DNA from: Vespa crabro
Taxonomy: Eukaryota; Arthropoda; Insecta; Hymenoptera; Vespidae
Assembly: GCF_910589235.1 (NCBI RefSeq)
Contig: NC_060966.1
Location: forward strand, 2,480,001-2,544,000
Length of the DNA stretch: 64,000 bases
Reading direction: 5' to 3'
Part shown: in pieces, positions 1 to 13,471 of the stretch
Numbering within the stretch: position 1 is the first letter of the stretch
How the letters are laid out: each line of letters starts with the position of its first letter
The notes under the pieces: model-generated
Databases searched by the model: none
Seen by the model: only the letters and a program-made list of their open reading frames with translations
What the model was told of the DNA's origin: nothing
Made by a program: the position numbers and the translations under genes

Positions 1-750
1 AATAGCGATCATGCACTTGAGATTTCAAAGAATCCTTCGGATAAACTAAATTGATTGTTAAACGTTCAAAGAATTATATATATAAATATAATTACTTTTT
101 TCTTACTAAAGGTATTTTACGGAAATGATTGTCGTTATATGTTGCATTCTACATAAATCATTACAATATATAATGTATGGATATTATTATTAAAATCAGA
201 TAAATTAGTCAACATGATATTCATATTTCTTAAAGAAACTCCACATGTGGGATTTCAGTATTTCGAACATCGTAAGAAAGAATGAGAAAGAACGCCAAGT
301 ATTCGTTATTAAATAATAGTTAAATTTACACATGTGATAGCTACGATGCAACAACAGACATCTACGAAAAGAGAAACCATTCGATACGATCTGCGTCAAT
401 CGTCAGTTGGAAGTCATCTGATGCGAAAGAATGAGGGAGGGAGAAAAAGAGGGGGAGAGAGAGAGAGATTATGGTGTCAACAATAAATGATTCGGTAATA
501 ACTTGGAATCAAGTAAACCAATAATTCAGAAGAAATGAAAATCATTTCGAAAGTAACAAAATCTCGCTCCTTATACTCCGAAATAAATATTGTATCTCAA
601 CGAAATATATCTTACATAAAAGATAAAAAAAAATTTATTTTATGTATATTCGCATGATATTAAAGATAAATTTTTTTCAAGAAAATCTGAAGGATATAAA
701 ATTTTGTTTAATAAAATCTCGATTTGTTCAATTGGCACATATGTGTGTCA
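1..750. other. AT-rich non-coding stretch
   Basis: No gene is recognised here. Short open frames on both strands show no domain, no convincing splice pattern and AT-driven composition. A GA-rich tract begins near 430. It is treated as intergenic or intronic DNA. Confidence 0.5.
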
Positions 751-753
751 GAA

Positions 754-816
<63 letters not shown>

Positions 817-818
817 AG
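754..818. repeat. (GA)n microsatellite
   Basis: Long run of GA dinucleotides with two AAA interruptions. Open frames crossing it encode only Arg-Glu repeats and are not considered genes. Confidence 0.95.
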
Positions 819-1342
819 AGTGAGAAAAACTCAGTTTAGCAACAAGAAACGATTCGATAGTAGTTCCAGATCGATTAAGAACGTTGTGAGAAAATATGGT
901 AGGAGAACTCAATTGTGTTTACAATCTTTGCAGAAGAAGGATGAGGTGTTATATATGGAATTGAGGAAGGGTGATTCATTGACAACAAAAGGGAGGAGAA
1001 TATGAAATACCTTGGACTTTTTCAAACAATAAATACTAGTTATAAATAAAAATTCTAAAGACGATAATAAACTATGCATATACAAACAAAAACTATTCTT
1101 TAAAATTAAGAATTAAGACTGTTCATGATCTCTAATTTTATAATGACTTAAACGAACAGAGTGAATCCAGGCGTAATTTTGACCGAGTTTGATAAACAAT
1201 GTCTTATTTTAAAAGATAAAGATTTAAGTGAGGAAATAACTTTTCGAATTTTGGAAAGAGCTTTATTAACCCAACTGTAATATTACTCTTACATCCCACA
1301 TGGTACGGGCCTCAACAAAAATATATAAGTTATTGAACTTAC

Positions 1343-1577
1343 CTGAGGTGCTCCTACTCTTGTGGAATTTGTGTCCTTTTTGACCTTTACTTGCTATGTG
1401 CAGTTCTTGACACGGGACGGACACCAATACGAGCTGTCTTCCATTCCAACGATCTCCTTCGTAATGTAGATCGGTATTAGGCGATATGGAATTGCTTGGG
1501 TGAGCTTCATTTGAGGATCGGACGGCAATAGTCGATTCGGATAGTAAGTCTTCTTCTCGACCGTGATGGGTCGATAT
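1343..1577 (-). CDS. Putative internal exon of an unidentified minus-strand gene
   Basis: On the minus strand an open frame of about 78 codons runs into a consensus donor: the last exon base is 1343 and GTAAG follows. Its composition is markedly less AT-rich than the neighbourhood. Visible peptide pieces include DLLSESTIAVRSS, HYEGDRWNGRQL and ELHIASKGQKGHKFHKSR, a Ser- and Lys/His-rich, non-repetitive sequence that looks like real protein. The reading phase at the donor would be 1. I cannot place the acceptor: the frame stays open upstream into AT-rich DNA without a clear AG, so the 5' limit is approximate. No start codon is needed for an internal exon. The family is not recognised. It could also be a fossil exon. 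Confidence 0.35.
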
Positions 1578-1579
1578 GA

Positions 1580-1990
1580 ATATTGTTGAAATATAATAAA
1601 TTATTATTAAAATTTTTTTAAATTTTAATTTTATGAAAATTATGTAATAAACTAGGATAATACATGTATAAATATTATAGAAGAAATTAAATGATAAATC
1701 ATTAAATTTAAAAGATTTGGCAGTATTTAAGATTTAGAGGAACTTGTGTAGTAATTGATAATCCACGATAAGATATACTTAATTTTAAATTTATTAATAT
1801 ATGTTTTTAATATTTAATTAAGTTAGATAGAATATAATTTATAAAATTTAATAAAGTAAAATAATTCAAGTCAATATATAGTTTAATTAAGATTAATATG
1901 GGTTACAGTTAGTTTAATTATTGGATTAAAAAATTTAATTTTTTTATGAAAATGGATTTAAAAGTAAATTTAATAAATTAATTAAATTGA
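1580..1990. other. AT-rich non-coding stretch
   Basis: Almost pure A/T sequence rich in TTAAT motifs. No gene, RNA or repeat family was recognised. Confidence 0.5.
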
Positions 1991-2790
1991 ATAATAAATT
2001 AAATATGTACAAATTGTCCGTCACTTTCAATAAAAAGGAATAAGTCGTAACAAAGTTTGACTTTAATATGAGGCAGGTAAGGTACAGCCTCGTGTTGGTC
2101 AGTAGTTACCGTTGGAACAATTCCCAAATCTTTGTGATAACGAACCGAATCGTAAAGTGACGCGAGTAGGTGTAAATAGTACTTTCTATCACCGCGTTGT
2201 GTTCTCGGCATAAATAAAACTAGGATTCAAAGATAGGATATATTAACTCGTGCGATTCGTACGCACCACCTAGTAAAAGAATAACTTAAGGTTAAGGATT
2301 CACGTCTTATGGAAAAATAGCTTTTATTAGCTTTGAACTTGTCGACTGCGCGACAGAAAGTTCTTAAGACTCGCGAGAATAATTAATGTAACTTGAAAAT
2401 AGTTCAGAAAAGTTTTCGCGAGGTTTTGTTGGAAACGCAGCCAAGATTATTTAAGACACATTGACTTTTACTTAACAATATTAATTTATTAATACCTTAT
2501 AATAATTGTCGGAAATAACTTTCAAAAAAATAACCGAGAATAACCGTCGAAAAAAATATATATATTGAGCAACGAGTGGCGTCATATGTAACGTTAGCGT
2601 GGTGAAAGCGTAGCGTTGTCGATGGTGGGGATAAGGCTACCTACGGGAGCTCTGCTGTGGGGATGAGGCGTTGCCTCCACCTACCGACAATATGGACGTT
2701 TGGTGCATTACATATGGCACATGTTATGGCTTCCATCCAGTGCGTCACGTGTGTCACGTATCATGGGCTCCGTCCGGTGCGCTACAGATT
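1990..2790. other. GC-richer island, possible old mobile-element remnant
   Basis: Base composition shifts sharply from the surrounding AT-rich DNA to near-balanced, CpG-containing sequence. A 70-codon minus-strand open frame (1999-2211) lies inside but shows no known domain. The stretch 2580-2790 holds repeated GCG, GGGGAT and CCGTCCGGTGCG-like words, as in LTR or satellite DNA. No terminal repeats or target duplication were found, so assignment to a transposon is inference from composition only. Confidence 0.3.
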
Positions 2791-2862
2791 ATGTATTGTA
2801 AAAATATTTGATTGTAGATATTTGTAATTAGAAATCACAGGACTCGATACAAGATTTTTTAT

Positions 2863-2899
<37 letters not shown>

Positions 2900-4000
2900 T
2901 AAAATTAAAATTATATATTATATTATATAAATATATTATTAAAATTAAAGTAAAATTATGGGTATAAATTCTATTATCGATGCATTACTTGTGACTGTTG
3001 CATTTTTTGAATTTGTAAGAAATACTAGCAGAGTTAATTTGTTATTGTTTGAATAAACAAGTTCCATATGTTCATGATTATTCAGTCAAAAAAGATAAAA
3101 ATGTTACAATTACTATAACCAAATAAGAATTTGCAGTTCATTGATGTATAAAACTGATTTTATACAAACTTCATTATCGGAATAAAAAGATTTATGAGGC
3201 TGAAGGTGATGTTGAATTAAAAATAAGAAAAAATATATATTAAAAAAAAAGGAAAAATTTCGGTTAAAAAGAAAATATGAGTCTCGTAAAAAATTATTTC
3301 TTTTCTTATCAATTTAATCGCTTTTCTGCTTTTGATAAAGGAGCCAAAGTATCGATCTTGAAGTTTCATATATTTCAACAATTTTTTGTAAAAAGTTCAA
3401 AACTATTAAGAAAAGTTGCATTGAAAGAACAATAGTGTCAATTATAAAATAACAAGTATTTAATTTATTCTCGAGTGATATTCATGATGAAATCAAAACA
3501 ACTGTAATTATTTACATAACTATATTAGACACAATGCAATATTATTTTCTTTCAAAAATTATTTAATAGATTCGATACACATACTGATTTACATTAAAAA
3601 GATTTTGAATCAATAGTGAACATGTTAATTATAAGCATGGCCTATCTGATTTTACATATTCTGTAAATAGCAATGTCTATTTTCATTTTTCAAATGTATA
3701 AAAGAAATTTGTAATTATTTTTAATTGTCTGGATATGATTTATAAATTTTGACAATTTAGTAACAAGTATTTTTTATAAAAATATAATCTTTTTGATAAA
3801 TAAAGCATTTTTAATAAAATAAATAGTTTATCTAGTTTAAACAAACTGTTAAATCTTTAAACATGTAAATACAGTATGTTGAATTCGATGATTGTTTTTA
3901 TATATGCTTCAATGAAGATGACGAGAAAGAGTTTTTATAAACAATAGGCAAATAATAATTCTATTTAACTTTTACATAATGTAACCTATCAGTGCTCCTG
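2790..4000. other. AT-rich non-coding stretch
   Basis: No gene recognised. It contains a short TA microsatellite near 2868-2900. Confidence 0.5.
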
Positions 4001-4001
4001 T

Positions 4002-4945
4002 CTATTTCATTACTTTGACTGTTTCATTCTTGCTGAGTATTTCTTGTAGAACCTAGAAAAATAATATAAAGAGAATTTTATTTAGGAACTTATAAATATA
4101 GAACTATTACTAATAACTATTACATAAATTTTGAAAATTTTATGATGAGAATTATTTTCTTATAAACAAAATAGATAAATTCTAAATAATAATTTTAATA
4201 TAAAAAAGTTTCTTTAAATTTTATTTTAAGATTTATTTTAGTTTTTGTCAAATATAATGTTTGTATACATTAAAAATGAATTTAAAACATTAATAAAACA
4301 ATATCAGATATAACAATTTAAAAAATTTGATTTTATATTAAGTTCAGAAAATATGTATGTAATTTGACTGTAACTAGAATATAAACAGAGAATATAAAAG
4401 TAATAAAATTCAGCAAGTTATGTCAAAGTTAGTTAACTTTGCAAACTATTTTTATAAAATATTATTTAATTTCATATGAAGTGTTAATACATTATTTTAT
4501 TGTTATTGTTGATAATATCTTATGAAGATATACAAAATATCTTTTCTTCAAAAATATTTATTACAATTGTAACTATATATTCGTTTTGTGCTTGTTTTTC
4601 ATTGTCTAGTAATATTAAATATTATTATTTCATGGTCTTTCAGAATTGTATGAGTGACTCAATAGAACATTCCATTATGACTCTTTCTTATTGTTAGAAA
4701 CTATCTTTGCCTATTTAAAATTTCAGTTAACTACATTCTTAGTCTTTATGTGTTCTCGATTCCATCTGGGTTATATGCTCTGATATACTCACTACCATAA
4801 TTAAAAAAAATATTAATTCCAATTCTGTTATCACATGTTCGATATTCCAATTCCATGATATAGGTTACACTTACGGCATTATTGTATTTTACAAATAAAT
4901 CCTTACATTTCAATAACAATGTTTGCAATGGCGCAAGTTGTAATC
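4002..4945 (-). CDS. Putative last two exons of an unidentified minus-strand gene
   Basis: Two minus-strand segments have good splice signals and compatible phase. Exon 4875-4945 (71 nt) starts after TTTCAG and ends at GTAAGTG; it reads LQLAPLQTLLLKCKDLFVKY followed by NNA. Exon 4002-4052 starts after TTTTCTAG and reads VLQEILSKNETVKVMK then a TAG stop. The first exon enters in phase 1 (two bases complete a codon) and leaves in phase 0; the second enters in phase 0, so the join keeps frame across an 822-base intron. The predicted C-terminus is amphipathic and Lys-rich, as in a coiled-coil tail. Upstream exons were not found. No family is recognised. Phase agreement between two independently good splice sites is the main evidence, but chance in 4 kb of AT-rich DNA is possible. 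Confidence 0.35.
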
Positions 4946-7900
4946 CTGAAAATGAAAGTACATCAAAAAATTATTTAACAAAAATATTTTGATACCTCTA
5001 TATATGCTGCTCTAATTCTTTCAATTATCAGATTTTCATTCTTAAAATCTATTATTATTTATTGAGATCTAACAATAACATCTTTTTCTATTTCGGTAAT
5101 GGATATAAACAAATATATGATAAATTTAAAATCATAAGATGCATTTCAATTAGAATCAAAGAAATTGATAATAAAATTGCTGCATATTAAAAAATGCAGA
5201 AAACAGTTGAAATAATCTTAACAGAAAAATGTTTCAAATAATTATTATCAAAATTTCTTAAAATTAAATCTTGCCATTAGTCTTTATATTATATCAATGG
5301 TGGCCGTAACAAATTTTCCAGTATAATTTATTCTCAAGTTGTAATAAAATCTGTCATTAAAAAATTATTCAAGGTAAATAATTTATACGTTCTCCTCTAT
5401 CTATAAGTACTATCTATAATTCTATCGTACTCTGGTTATTAATTACTCCTTATTAATACGTACTTGTTTCACATTTTCAACATTGATGATATGATTGTCG
5501 AAAGTAGCTTCAGAATTTTATTTTTTTCCATTAATTAATATTTTTTGATCTGGATTCTAGTTTTTGTTTAACTCTCTACATTATTTCATTAAGAATAAAT
5601 TCCAAAAAATTGCTTCAAAATATTATAATTACAAAACCTTATACGTTGAATATTGTTATGCAAATGGTTCCTTTTTCTATTTTTTTTTTCATTCTTTTTT
5701 TCTTTGACACTCTTTCTTTCTTTGCTTGGTCTATATCTATCATTTTCTTCTTTCTTCGTGCACATTTCTTTTCTTTTTCTACAGTTACAAATCAATTTAA
5801 CAATTCAATTGCAAATCATAATATAATAATTTTTTTAGCCTTTTGATTAATAGTTATGAATATATAATATTATGATGTGTCAAAGTTATTCGTTTTTCCT
5901 TTTCACATATATTTTATTAAAACTATACTATACGATAGCAACAATTATAATAGAACAATTTTTAATGATTCAAATTTATTTTCCATATCACATGTAATCA
6001 CATATGTAATTTTGTCTATTTACTATTTTCTTTATCTTTTTTGACAGTTAGGATTTCATTACGAAAACTCAGTAATTTATGCATTTCATTTATGAAATAC
6101 ATTGTATGTTACTTTTTTATTGATTTTATTTAAGCAAATTTCGTTTTTCTCATTTTAAAGGTGTAGATATGTTTTGTATACGAAAAATACACATTTTTTG
6201 TTTAATAATGAAATAAAAGTATATTTATCATATATTTAATCTACGTGAATATAAAATATGTTACTTTTCATTTTTTTTTTTATATTTTATTAAATTTATA
6301 TTATATCTACTTTTACATTTCTTCAATAAAATTCAAAGATTATTTATTAATTATTTAACTTATTCTTTTATTTGAGGGGAGATTGCGACTCACACATAGA
6401 ATTTCTAAAAAGAAATCTATGACGCTTTGATCTCTTTTTGATCTCTGTTTCCATTTCGACATTTTGGATTATAACATACGTCGTTATGCCATATCTAACT
6501 TTAAATGAAAGATGTATTAAACGCAGACAATTCATTCAATGTCGAGGTGACAATAAGAAAAAAAGTCGGATAATGCAATTAAACAATTTTAAAAGGCTAC
6601 AGTAAATAGACTTGGTAACATTCGATGTTTGGAATATAAGCGTTTATTCCAAATGCTTCGTATATGCAGAAGAATTTATTATATATGCTGAATAAGTTTA
6701 ATTTTTCTATGACTAAGTTCAAGTTCGTATTACATAAGTTACTTGCAATTTTTCTATGAAACTTCTATAATTTCGAAGATGGTGAATGACAAATATTTCA
6801 TTCCATTCAGGAATACTAACGTCGACTTTCTTCGAATGTTTCTAAGAAATATAATAGTATAAGATTGAATCTATCGTCATATGGTCTCACATTTGTGAGA
6901 TTTATTATATACGATATCGTATCGAATTTGTTGCCATGACATTTAAAATATTAACGTCCCTGTTGTGAAATAATAATGATAATAATGATTCTTTTGATTT
7001 TCTTAATAATAATCATATCATAAAATAAAAAAACAAAAAACAAAAAAAATGAAAGAAATAGTAAAATGCTTTCTGTAAACATGATAGACAGTCACTCAAT
7101 CATATTGACTTAATTTATTATAATATATGTAAATTTAAAAGAAAATAACAATAATTATTTTATACTAAGCTACCTTCTTGTTATAACTAAAAGTTTCTAT
7201 AATTGTGTAATTGTATAATGTCTGCAAGCGTCCAACGATAATATATCATATAGAAATATGTAATTTTACAACAGAAATTCTTGGCGAACAATTTCAATTC
7301 AATATTAGTAAATAATTCTTTCTAATCGATTTACTTTAATGGACGTTGAAATATTATTACATTCTTCAGTAAAAGTTATAAAATAGTTATTATCACAGAA
7401 AATTTTACCGGCTGCAAATAAGTAACTTGCCTCGATAATTTTGACTTGCACAACCTAGTACAAAATAGAAAAATGTTTTAATATTTAATTTTTAATGTCA
7501 TTGAATAAATCATCTAATCAATAATCGTTTCTATTATTACTTTGTATTAATGTGAACATTATAAATTTATTTTCTAAAATTATTAATAAATAATGTATTG
7601 CATATGAATATCTTCAACAAAAAAAAAATAAATATACAATATTTAATATAGATATAAAAGCAATCTAATTTATCGACAGTTGTTATATACGTCTATTTGA
7701 TAATATAAAACTTGAATTAAAATCTTTGAAATATATCTGTCAAATATTTACACTTATCGATATACATATGTACAATATTTTAATGTAATCTAATGAGAAG
7801 TCTATGAGAATTTATTAATTACCAAATTTGATTTCTCCATTCTTCTTATACATTGAAGAATTATCTTATACTTCAATTCGTTAATATGGTCAGTAAAAAA

Positions 7901-8149
7901 AGGAACTTTAATTAACTATTACACACAATAAATATTAAAAATATCCACATACAAATGTCAATTGCGCTACACTTCTTTACTAACATTCGTAGTTTTTGAT
8001 TCTCGATATTATCATAAAGCAAGAGTCATGCAGGATTATACGTAGTGGTTTCTGGCCGTTAGTATATTAGATTTGTTAATAAATTTGTATCAAAAGTTAC
8101 GACCAATCGCGTTATAAATAAGCGTCGAAGACAAAAGAGAAGGAGATTA
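4946..8149. other. AT-rich intergenic or intronic DNA
   Basis: No coding exon, RNA gene or mobile element could be supported. Open frames at 5589-5846 arise from a T/C-rich tract (Lys/Arg-rich on one strand, Phe-rich on the other). The segment near 7680-7745 is weakly similar to 11380-11445, probably a small dispersed repeat. Confidence 0.5.
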
Positions 8150-9090
8150 TTATTGAGTTCCGAAAGTAAGAGTAATGTAGAGAATTGAAATATCGAAACT
8201 GCTTCTGATGGAACAATTTAGGAGGAAATAGACGAAGGTTCTAAAACTGGAAGGGTACCAGTTCATAATATTTTTAGGGAAGTATCTGATCCGGCTGGAT
8301 ATACTAAACGACATATCATAAAAAGAAAAGTAAAGACTCCATTTTCTTTGATCATTGACTACCGTATAATGGAACATATAAGAATGCGTACAGAAGAAGA
8401 AGATTTAGAGTATTGGGAATTAAATGAGGACTAAATACAATAAAATTAGATGCATTCATTGTTCTGCTATATGCTTGAAGCGCACATGAACCAACAAATT
8501 TAGATCTCATATTAATAGAATAAAGAATGAAATCCCGCATTATTTTCAAAAACCATGATCAGAAATATATTTACTGGGATTATGAAGTTTATACAATTTG
8601 ATAAGAGAAGCGAAAGAAGCCAACGTTTACAAACTAATAAATTTGTTATATCTAAAATATGAGACCGATTTATTGAGAATAATCAAATTTCTTATAACCA
8701 GGTGCATACATTATTATTGATGAGCAGTTGTTTCCATTTAAGACTAAATGTAGATTTACACAGTACATGCAAATCAAACCAGATAAGTTCGGAATAAAAT
8801 TCTGATTAGCATCTGACAACAGCAAGTATGTAATAAATGGATTTCTTTATTTTGGAAAGGATGAGAGAAGAAAATATTGAATTCCATTTGGAGAATTCGT
8901 TGTTCTCAAGCTGATGAAACCATTTACAAGGTGCGGAAGGAACGAAACAATAGATAGTTTTTTAATAAGTATTTCACTGGCCACAAAATTATTTGCAAAA
9001 AGGACTACTATTGTTGGAACCAACCGTGGAAATAAATGAGAATTCCCTAAATTTGCCAAACAACGGAAAAATAATATGACATATTTCTCA
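8150..9090 (+). pseudogene. Degenerate piggyBac-type transposase
   Basis: Read across frameshifts and stops, the plus strand resembles a piggyBac/PGBD transposase from near the N-terminus into the catalytic region. Recognisable pieces are an acidic N-terminal tract, then LYNLIREAKEANVYKLIN, then a stretch matching the family's DEQ-LPF-G-C-F-QYM-KP-K-GIK pattern (here EQLFPFKTKC then QIKPDKFGIK), then GEFVVLKLMKPFTRCGRNET, IDSFLISISLATKLFAKRT and VGTNRGNK. These segments occur in the family's order. Several in-frame stops and shifts make it non-functional. Terminal inverted repeats and TTAA target sites were not identified. The element decides nothing about neighbouring genes. Confidence 0.75.
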
Positions 9091-9805
9091 AGCAAACTAT
9101 AAAAATCAAACTATATTTCTCTTATGTAAACTAATCTTTCTTATAGTTTCATTACAAAATTATTTTTTATATAAATAATTACATAATAAATAATGTAATA
9201 ATTATATTTTATAGATAGTTAACAAATAACCATCATAATTTATAATGGAAAGATGAATTTGTTCATTATAATTTACAATATAATATTATTGAGATACATT
9301 TGATACTTTTAAATGGTATTATAAAATGTACACAACAAATATTGAAAAAATTCCGTTTGTTGTATCGATGTATATGCTTGTTTTTACCTCTCTCTCTCGC
9401 GCATTTTACAATTGGCTTCGAGTAGGTTAGTATAGATAAAGCTAATTAGATATGAGCTCATACTCAGTGGACTTTCATATAGATATATTTTTTTGATGGT
9501 AACATGTATCTTGGAATGTTCTGTGCTAGATACGATGTCGGCACATATTTGTTTCATGCCAAATAATAATAATAAGAATAATAAATATAAATGACGCGTA
9601 TAGTAACTAGTATATAAATTTGCGACAAAAAACAAAATTTTGTCTAATGTTCTGTCCAACACATAATATTATTTTAATATAAATTAAAATATGAGTTCTT
9701 TTACATATTAGAGATAGAAATCCTTTATTTTTTTACGTCTTTTCTTTTGCATGGGAAATTTCCATTCTGTACTATTTCAAGTATTACTACTTCAACTATA
9801 ATTAT
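9091..9805. other. AT-rich non-coding stretch
   Basis: Nothing supported. The minus-strand open frame at 9384-9662 lacks domain features. Confidence 0.45.
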
Positions 9806-9826
9806 TACTACTACTACTACTACTAC

Positions 9827-9863
<37 letters not shown>

Positions 9864-9876
9864 AATGATAATAATG

Positions 9877-9942
<66 letters not shown>
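9806..9942. repeat. Compound trinucleotide microsatellite (ACT)n(GAT)n(AAT)n
   Basis: ACT repeats to about 9827, GAT repeats to about 9862, then AAT repeats to about 9942. Open frames over it encode homopolymers (Asp, Asn, Ile, Met, Leu) and are artefacts. Confidence 0.95.
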
Positions 9943-9946
<4 letters not shown>

Positions 9947-11070
9947 CATACTTAAATATTATATGCATTATGTATATTTTTCATTATAATAGTAAAGATA
10001 ATGATAAGCATGTTGTGTTTTTAAAATACCTGCTCAAATTGGAAGATTACGAGCTTTACAGGATTTAACACTTTCGGACAGAAGACATTTGTAATAAATA
10101 TAAGTATATTATTCTACTTTTTATTTTTATTACTATATTATTATATTATATATTAGCATTATTGTAATAATAATAGTAATAGTATAAATATAAAGTCGAT
10201 TATTCCTACATAGGATACCATAAAAAATAGCGCTGATAGAGAAACTTCATAAAAGATATAAAAATTAATTCGTGTTATGATTTTCATGAAAATAATATTA
10301 AATATATAAGTATATTTTAATTATTATTTTTGAAAAAATAATCGACAAATGTATATAATTTTGATCACTATGAAAACGACATCAATTATCAGTGAAGGAA
10401 ATAAATATAAGAGATTGAATAGCAACACTTTATTAAATTATTAAATAAGAAAGAAAAAGAATAAATTGTTATTGTGTTGTTGTTTTGTATTTTGTGTTAA
10501 TACAAATATATATATAATATAGTATACTATTACTAAACTAATTAATATTAATTATTATTTCAGATCTTTATATTAGAAAATTTTAACAAAGGCGACATAT
10601 GAATTAGTGTTCAATGTAGTGTTTTATTATTAATAATTAAAATTTATTAATTTATATCTTTGTTTAGTTCTTATTAAGAATTTAGTAGTTAATTATAATT
10701 AATAATTAAAGCTAGAATTTAAGAAAATTAATCTTATAATTTTGTAAAGGAAATATTTTAAGAAAATTCGGATGCAGTTCCGAATCGTAGAGATGGCTAA
10801 ATGAATGAATGAAAAATACTAAAAGTATTTTGTTGAAATGAATATTAGTGTGCGTTGACGTTGATCATTGAAGCATGTAACTTGTCGATATAGTTATTAA
10901 AAAGAGATATATTGGTCTATCTAGTAAACTTTATGTGTTCGACATGAGTATTCTAATTTCGAAAGTGAGAAAGAGAACCATTCATAATTACATTATCTCA
11001 AGACAAGTTTTCACAAGTAATAGGTACTATGCTCATAGCCAGGGACCCTTAGAAGAAAAAAAACTGGATA
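9943..11070. other. AT-rich non-coding stretch
   Basis: No gene, RNA or repeat family supported. Confidence 0.45.
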
Positions 11071-11079
11071 TCAGTCATC

Positions 11080-11450
11080 GATTATTATATATATAATTTT
11101 AATAATTTTGATATGCTGATCGTATGGACGTCTCTCTCTTCCTGTTCCTCTTATTTCATGACTCTTCTTCTCTTTCTCACTCCCTCTCGTTCTCCGTCTA
11201 TCACTCTCTTTCTCTCTCTTTCTCACTTTGTTTCTCTTCCTCACAACCATCATCTTTTTTTTTCTCACATTTTTACCCGTTCTTTAACTGCAATGGAACA
11301 TTTACATAAAAAATATATCTACAATAGCGAGTACCGATAAAACAGTAGTTTAACCTATAGTTCATTGATGAATGTACTTCTATTTAAAGATATAAATATT
11401 AATTTGAATTAAAATCTTCGTAATATATCTGTCAATTCTATACGCCTTTC

Positions 11451-11487
<37 letters not shown>

Positions 11488-11725
11488 TAGTAAACTAAGA
11501 AAATATTCAAGGTACGACGACGCTCATAAGCAGAAGTATCGAGAAGGAAAACAGCTCAATAACAATCATAACTTATTGTATACATAATTGAAAGAATTTT
11601 GATATGCTGATAATATGTACCTCCTTTTTTCCAGTCAATTTTTTTTAAATCACTTTCTCTCTCTCTCTCTCTCTCTGTCTCTTTCTCTCTCTCTCTCTCC
11701 CTCTCTCTCTCTTTCTGTTTCTCTC

Positions 11726-11777
<52 letters not shown>

Positions 11778-11880
11778 TCTTGCCTACCTACCTCATCAAC
11801 CTTCTCTTTCTGCTTCTTTCTCTTTTTCTCCTTTTCATTCTTCAACTGAGCAATTAAACTTGTTAGTGTTGCCTACAGTA
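11080..11880. repeat. Duplicated pyrimidine-rich segment with CA and TC microsatellites
   Basis: Two blocks begin with near-identical words (TTTTGATATGCTGAT at about 11107 and about 11597) followed by TC-rich runs, suggesting an old local tandem duplication. A (CA)n run lies at 11452-11486 and an imperfect (TC)n run at 11654-11780. Open frames here are Ser/Leu or Arg/Glu repeats. Confidence 0.7.
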
Positions 11881-12599
11881 CAGGATGACTTTATTAAATC
11901 ATCAGGTTTCTTTTTAATGATCTCTCTAATTCTCTGTTAAAAATTATAATATATAATATAGAATATTATTAAAAGTATAATATACAATATTATACAATAC
12001 TGTATAATATATATTACGAGGTTTTTTTTCACAAATAGTTTCTGTTGTATCGATTTCAATATCTTTTTATGGACCATATACTATTTGAAAAAAAGATTAA
12101 TGTCCAGATATTATAATATTAAGATATCGCCATTCGCGTTGTATTCAGTAGTATAAGACTAATGTCTCATTACGAATTGAATGCTCGTATTGCTCTTTCA
12201 GTTAATGATCATTTAGATCATTTGATTTCAGTCATTCCAATATTCTTTATATTTACTTTACTTTGCATGAATAATATATGCATATTATTCTATATTATTT
12301 TTTCTTATAATTATTAAAAACGAATATTCTGCATAAACACGGAACTTTACTATTTAATATGCACGTTAGCTTAATAAATAATTCAACATTATCTGTTATA
12401 GACGCAACAGAATTCTATCCTATCAATAGCTGTTGAATGTATCTCAGTTTAAATATATGAATTAAATATATGAGTTAAATATGAGAATCTTTTTGACTGT
12501 TTCGGAATTTTATCCATTTACTATATAAAAGACTTTTTTTTTGTCATCATCGCCTTTCTCTAACACTTATCTTATGCATATTTTATCTTACACACATGT

Positions 12600-13271
<672 letters not shown>

Positions 13272-13471
13272 NNNNNNNNNNNNNNNNNNNNNNNNNNNNN
13301 NNNNNNNNNNNNNNNNNNNNNNNNNNNNNNNNNNNNNNNNNNNNNNNNNNNNNNNNNNNNNNNNNNNNNNNNNNNNNNNNNNNNNNNNNNNNNNNNNNNN
13401 NNNNNNNNNNNNNNNNNNNNNNNNNNNNNNNNNNNNNNNNNNNNNNNNNNNNNNNNNNNNNNNNNNNNNNN
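13272..13471. other. Assembly gap (200 N)
   Basis: Run of exactly 200 N characters, a size typical of a fixed-length scaffold join, so the true gap length is unknown. It interrupts the coding exon on the minus strand described at 13472-13897. Confidence 0.98.

Noticed and set aside
642..1005. Plus-strand open frames across the GA microsatellite
   Set aside because: Sequence is Arg-Glu repeat from (GA)n; the downstream part has no domain or splice support.
2030..2065. Similarity of AATAAGTCGTAACAAAG to the 3' end of small-subunit rRNA
   Set aside because: Only about 15 bases match and neighbouring conserved rRNA sequence is absent, so neither a rRNA gene nor a mitochondrial insertion is supported.
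9725..10068. Poly-Asp/Asn, poly-Ile and poly-Leu open frames
   Set aside because: Direct translations of the compound trinucleotide microsatellite.
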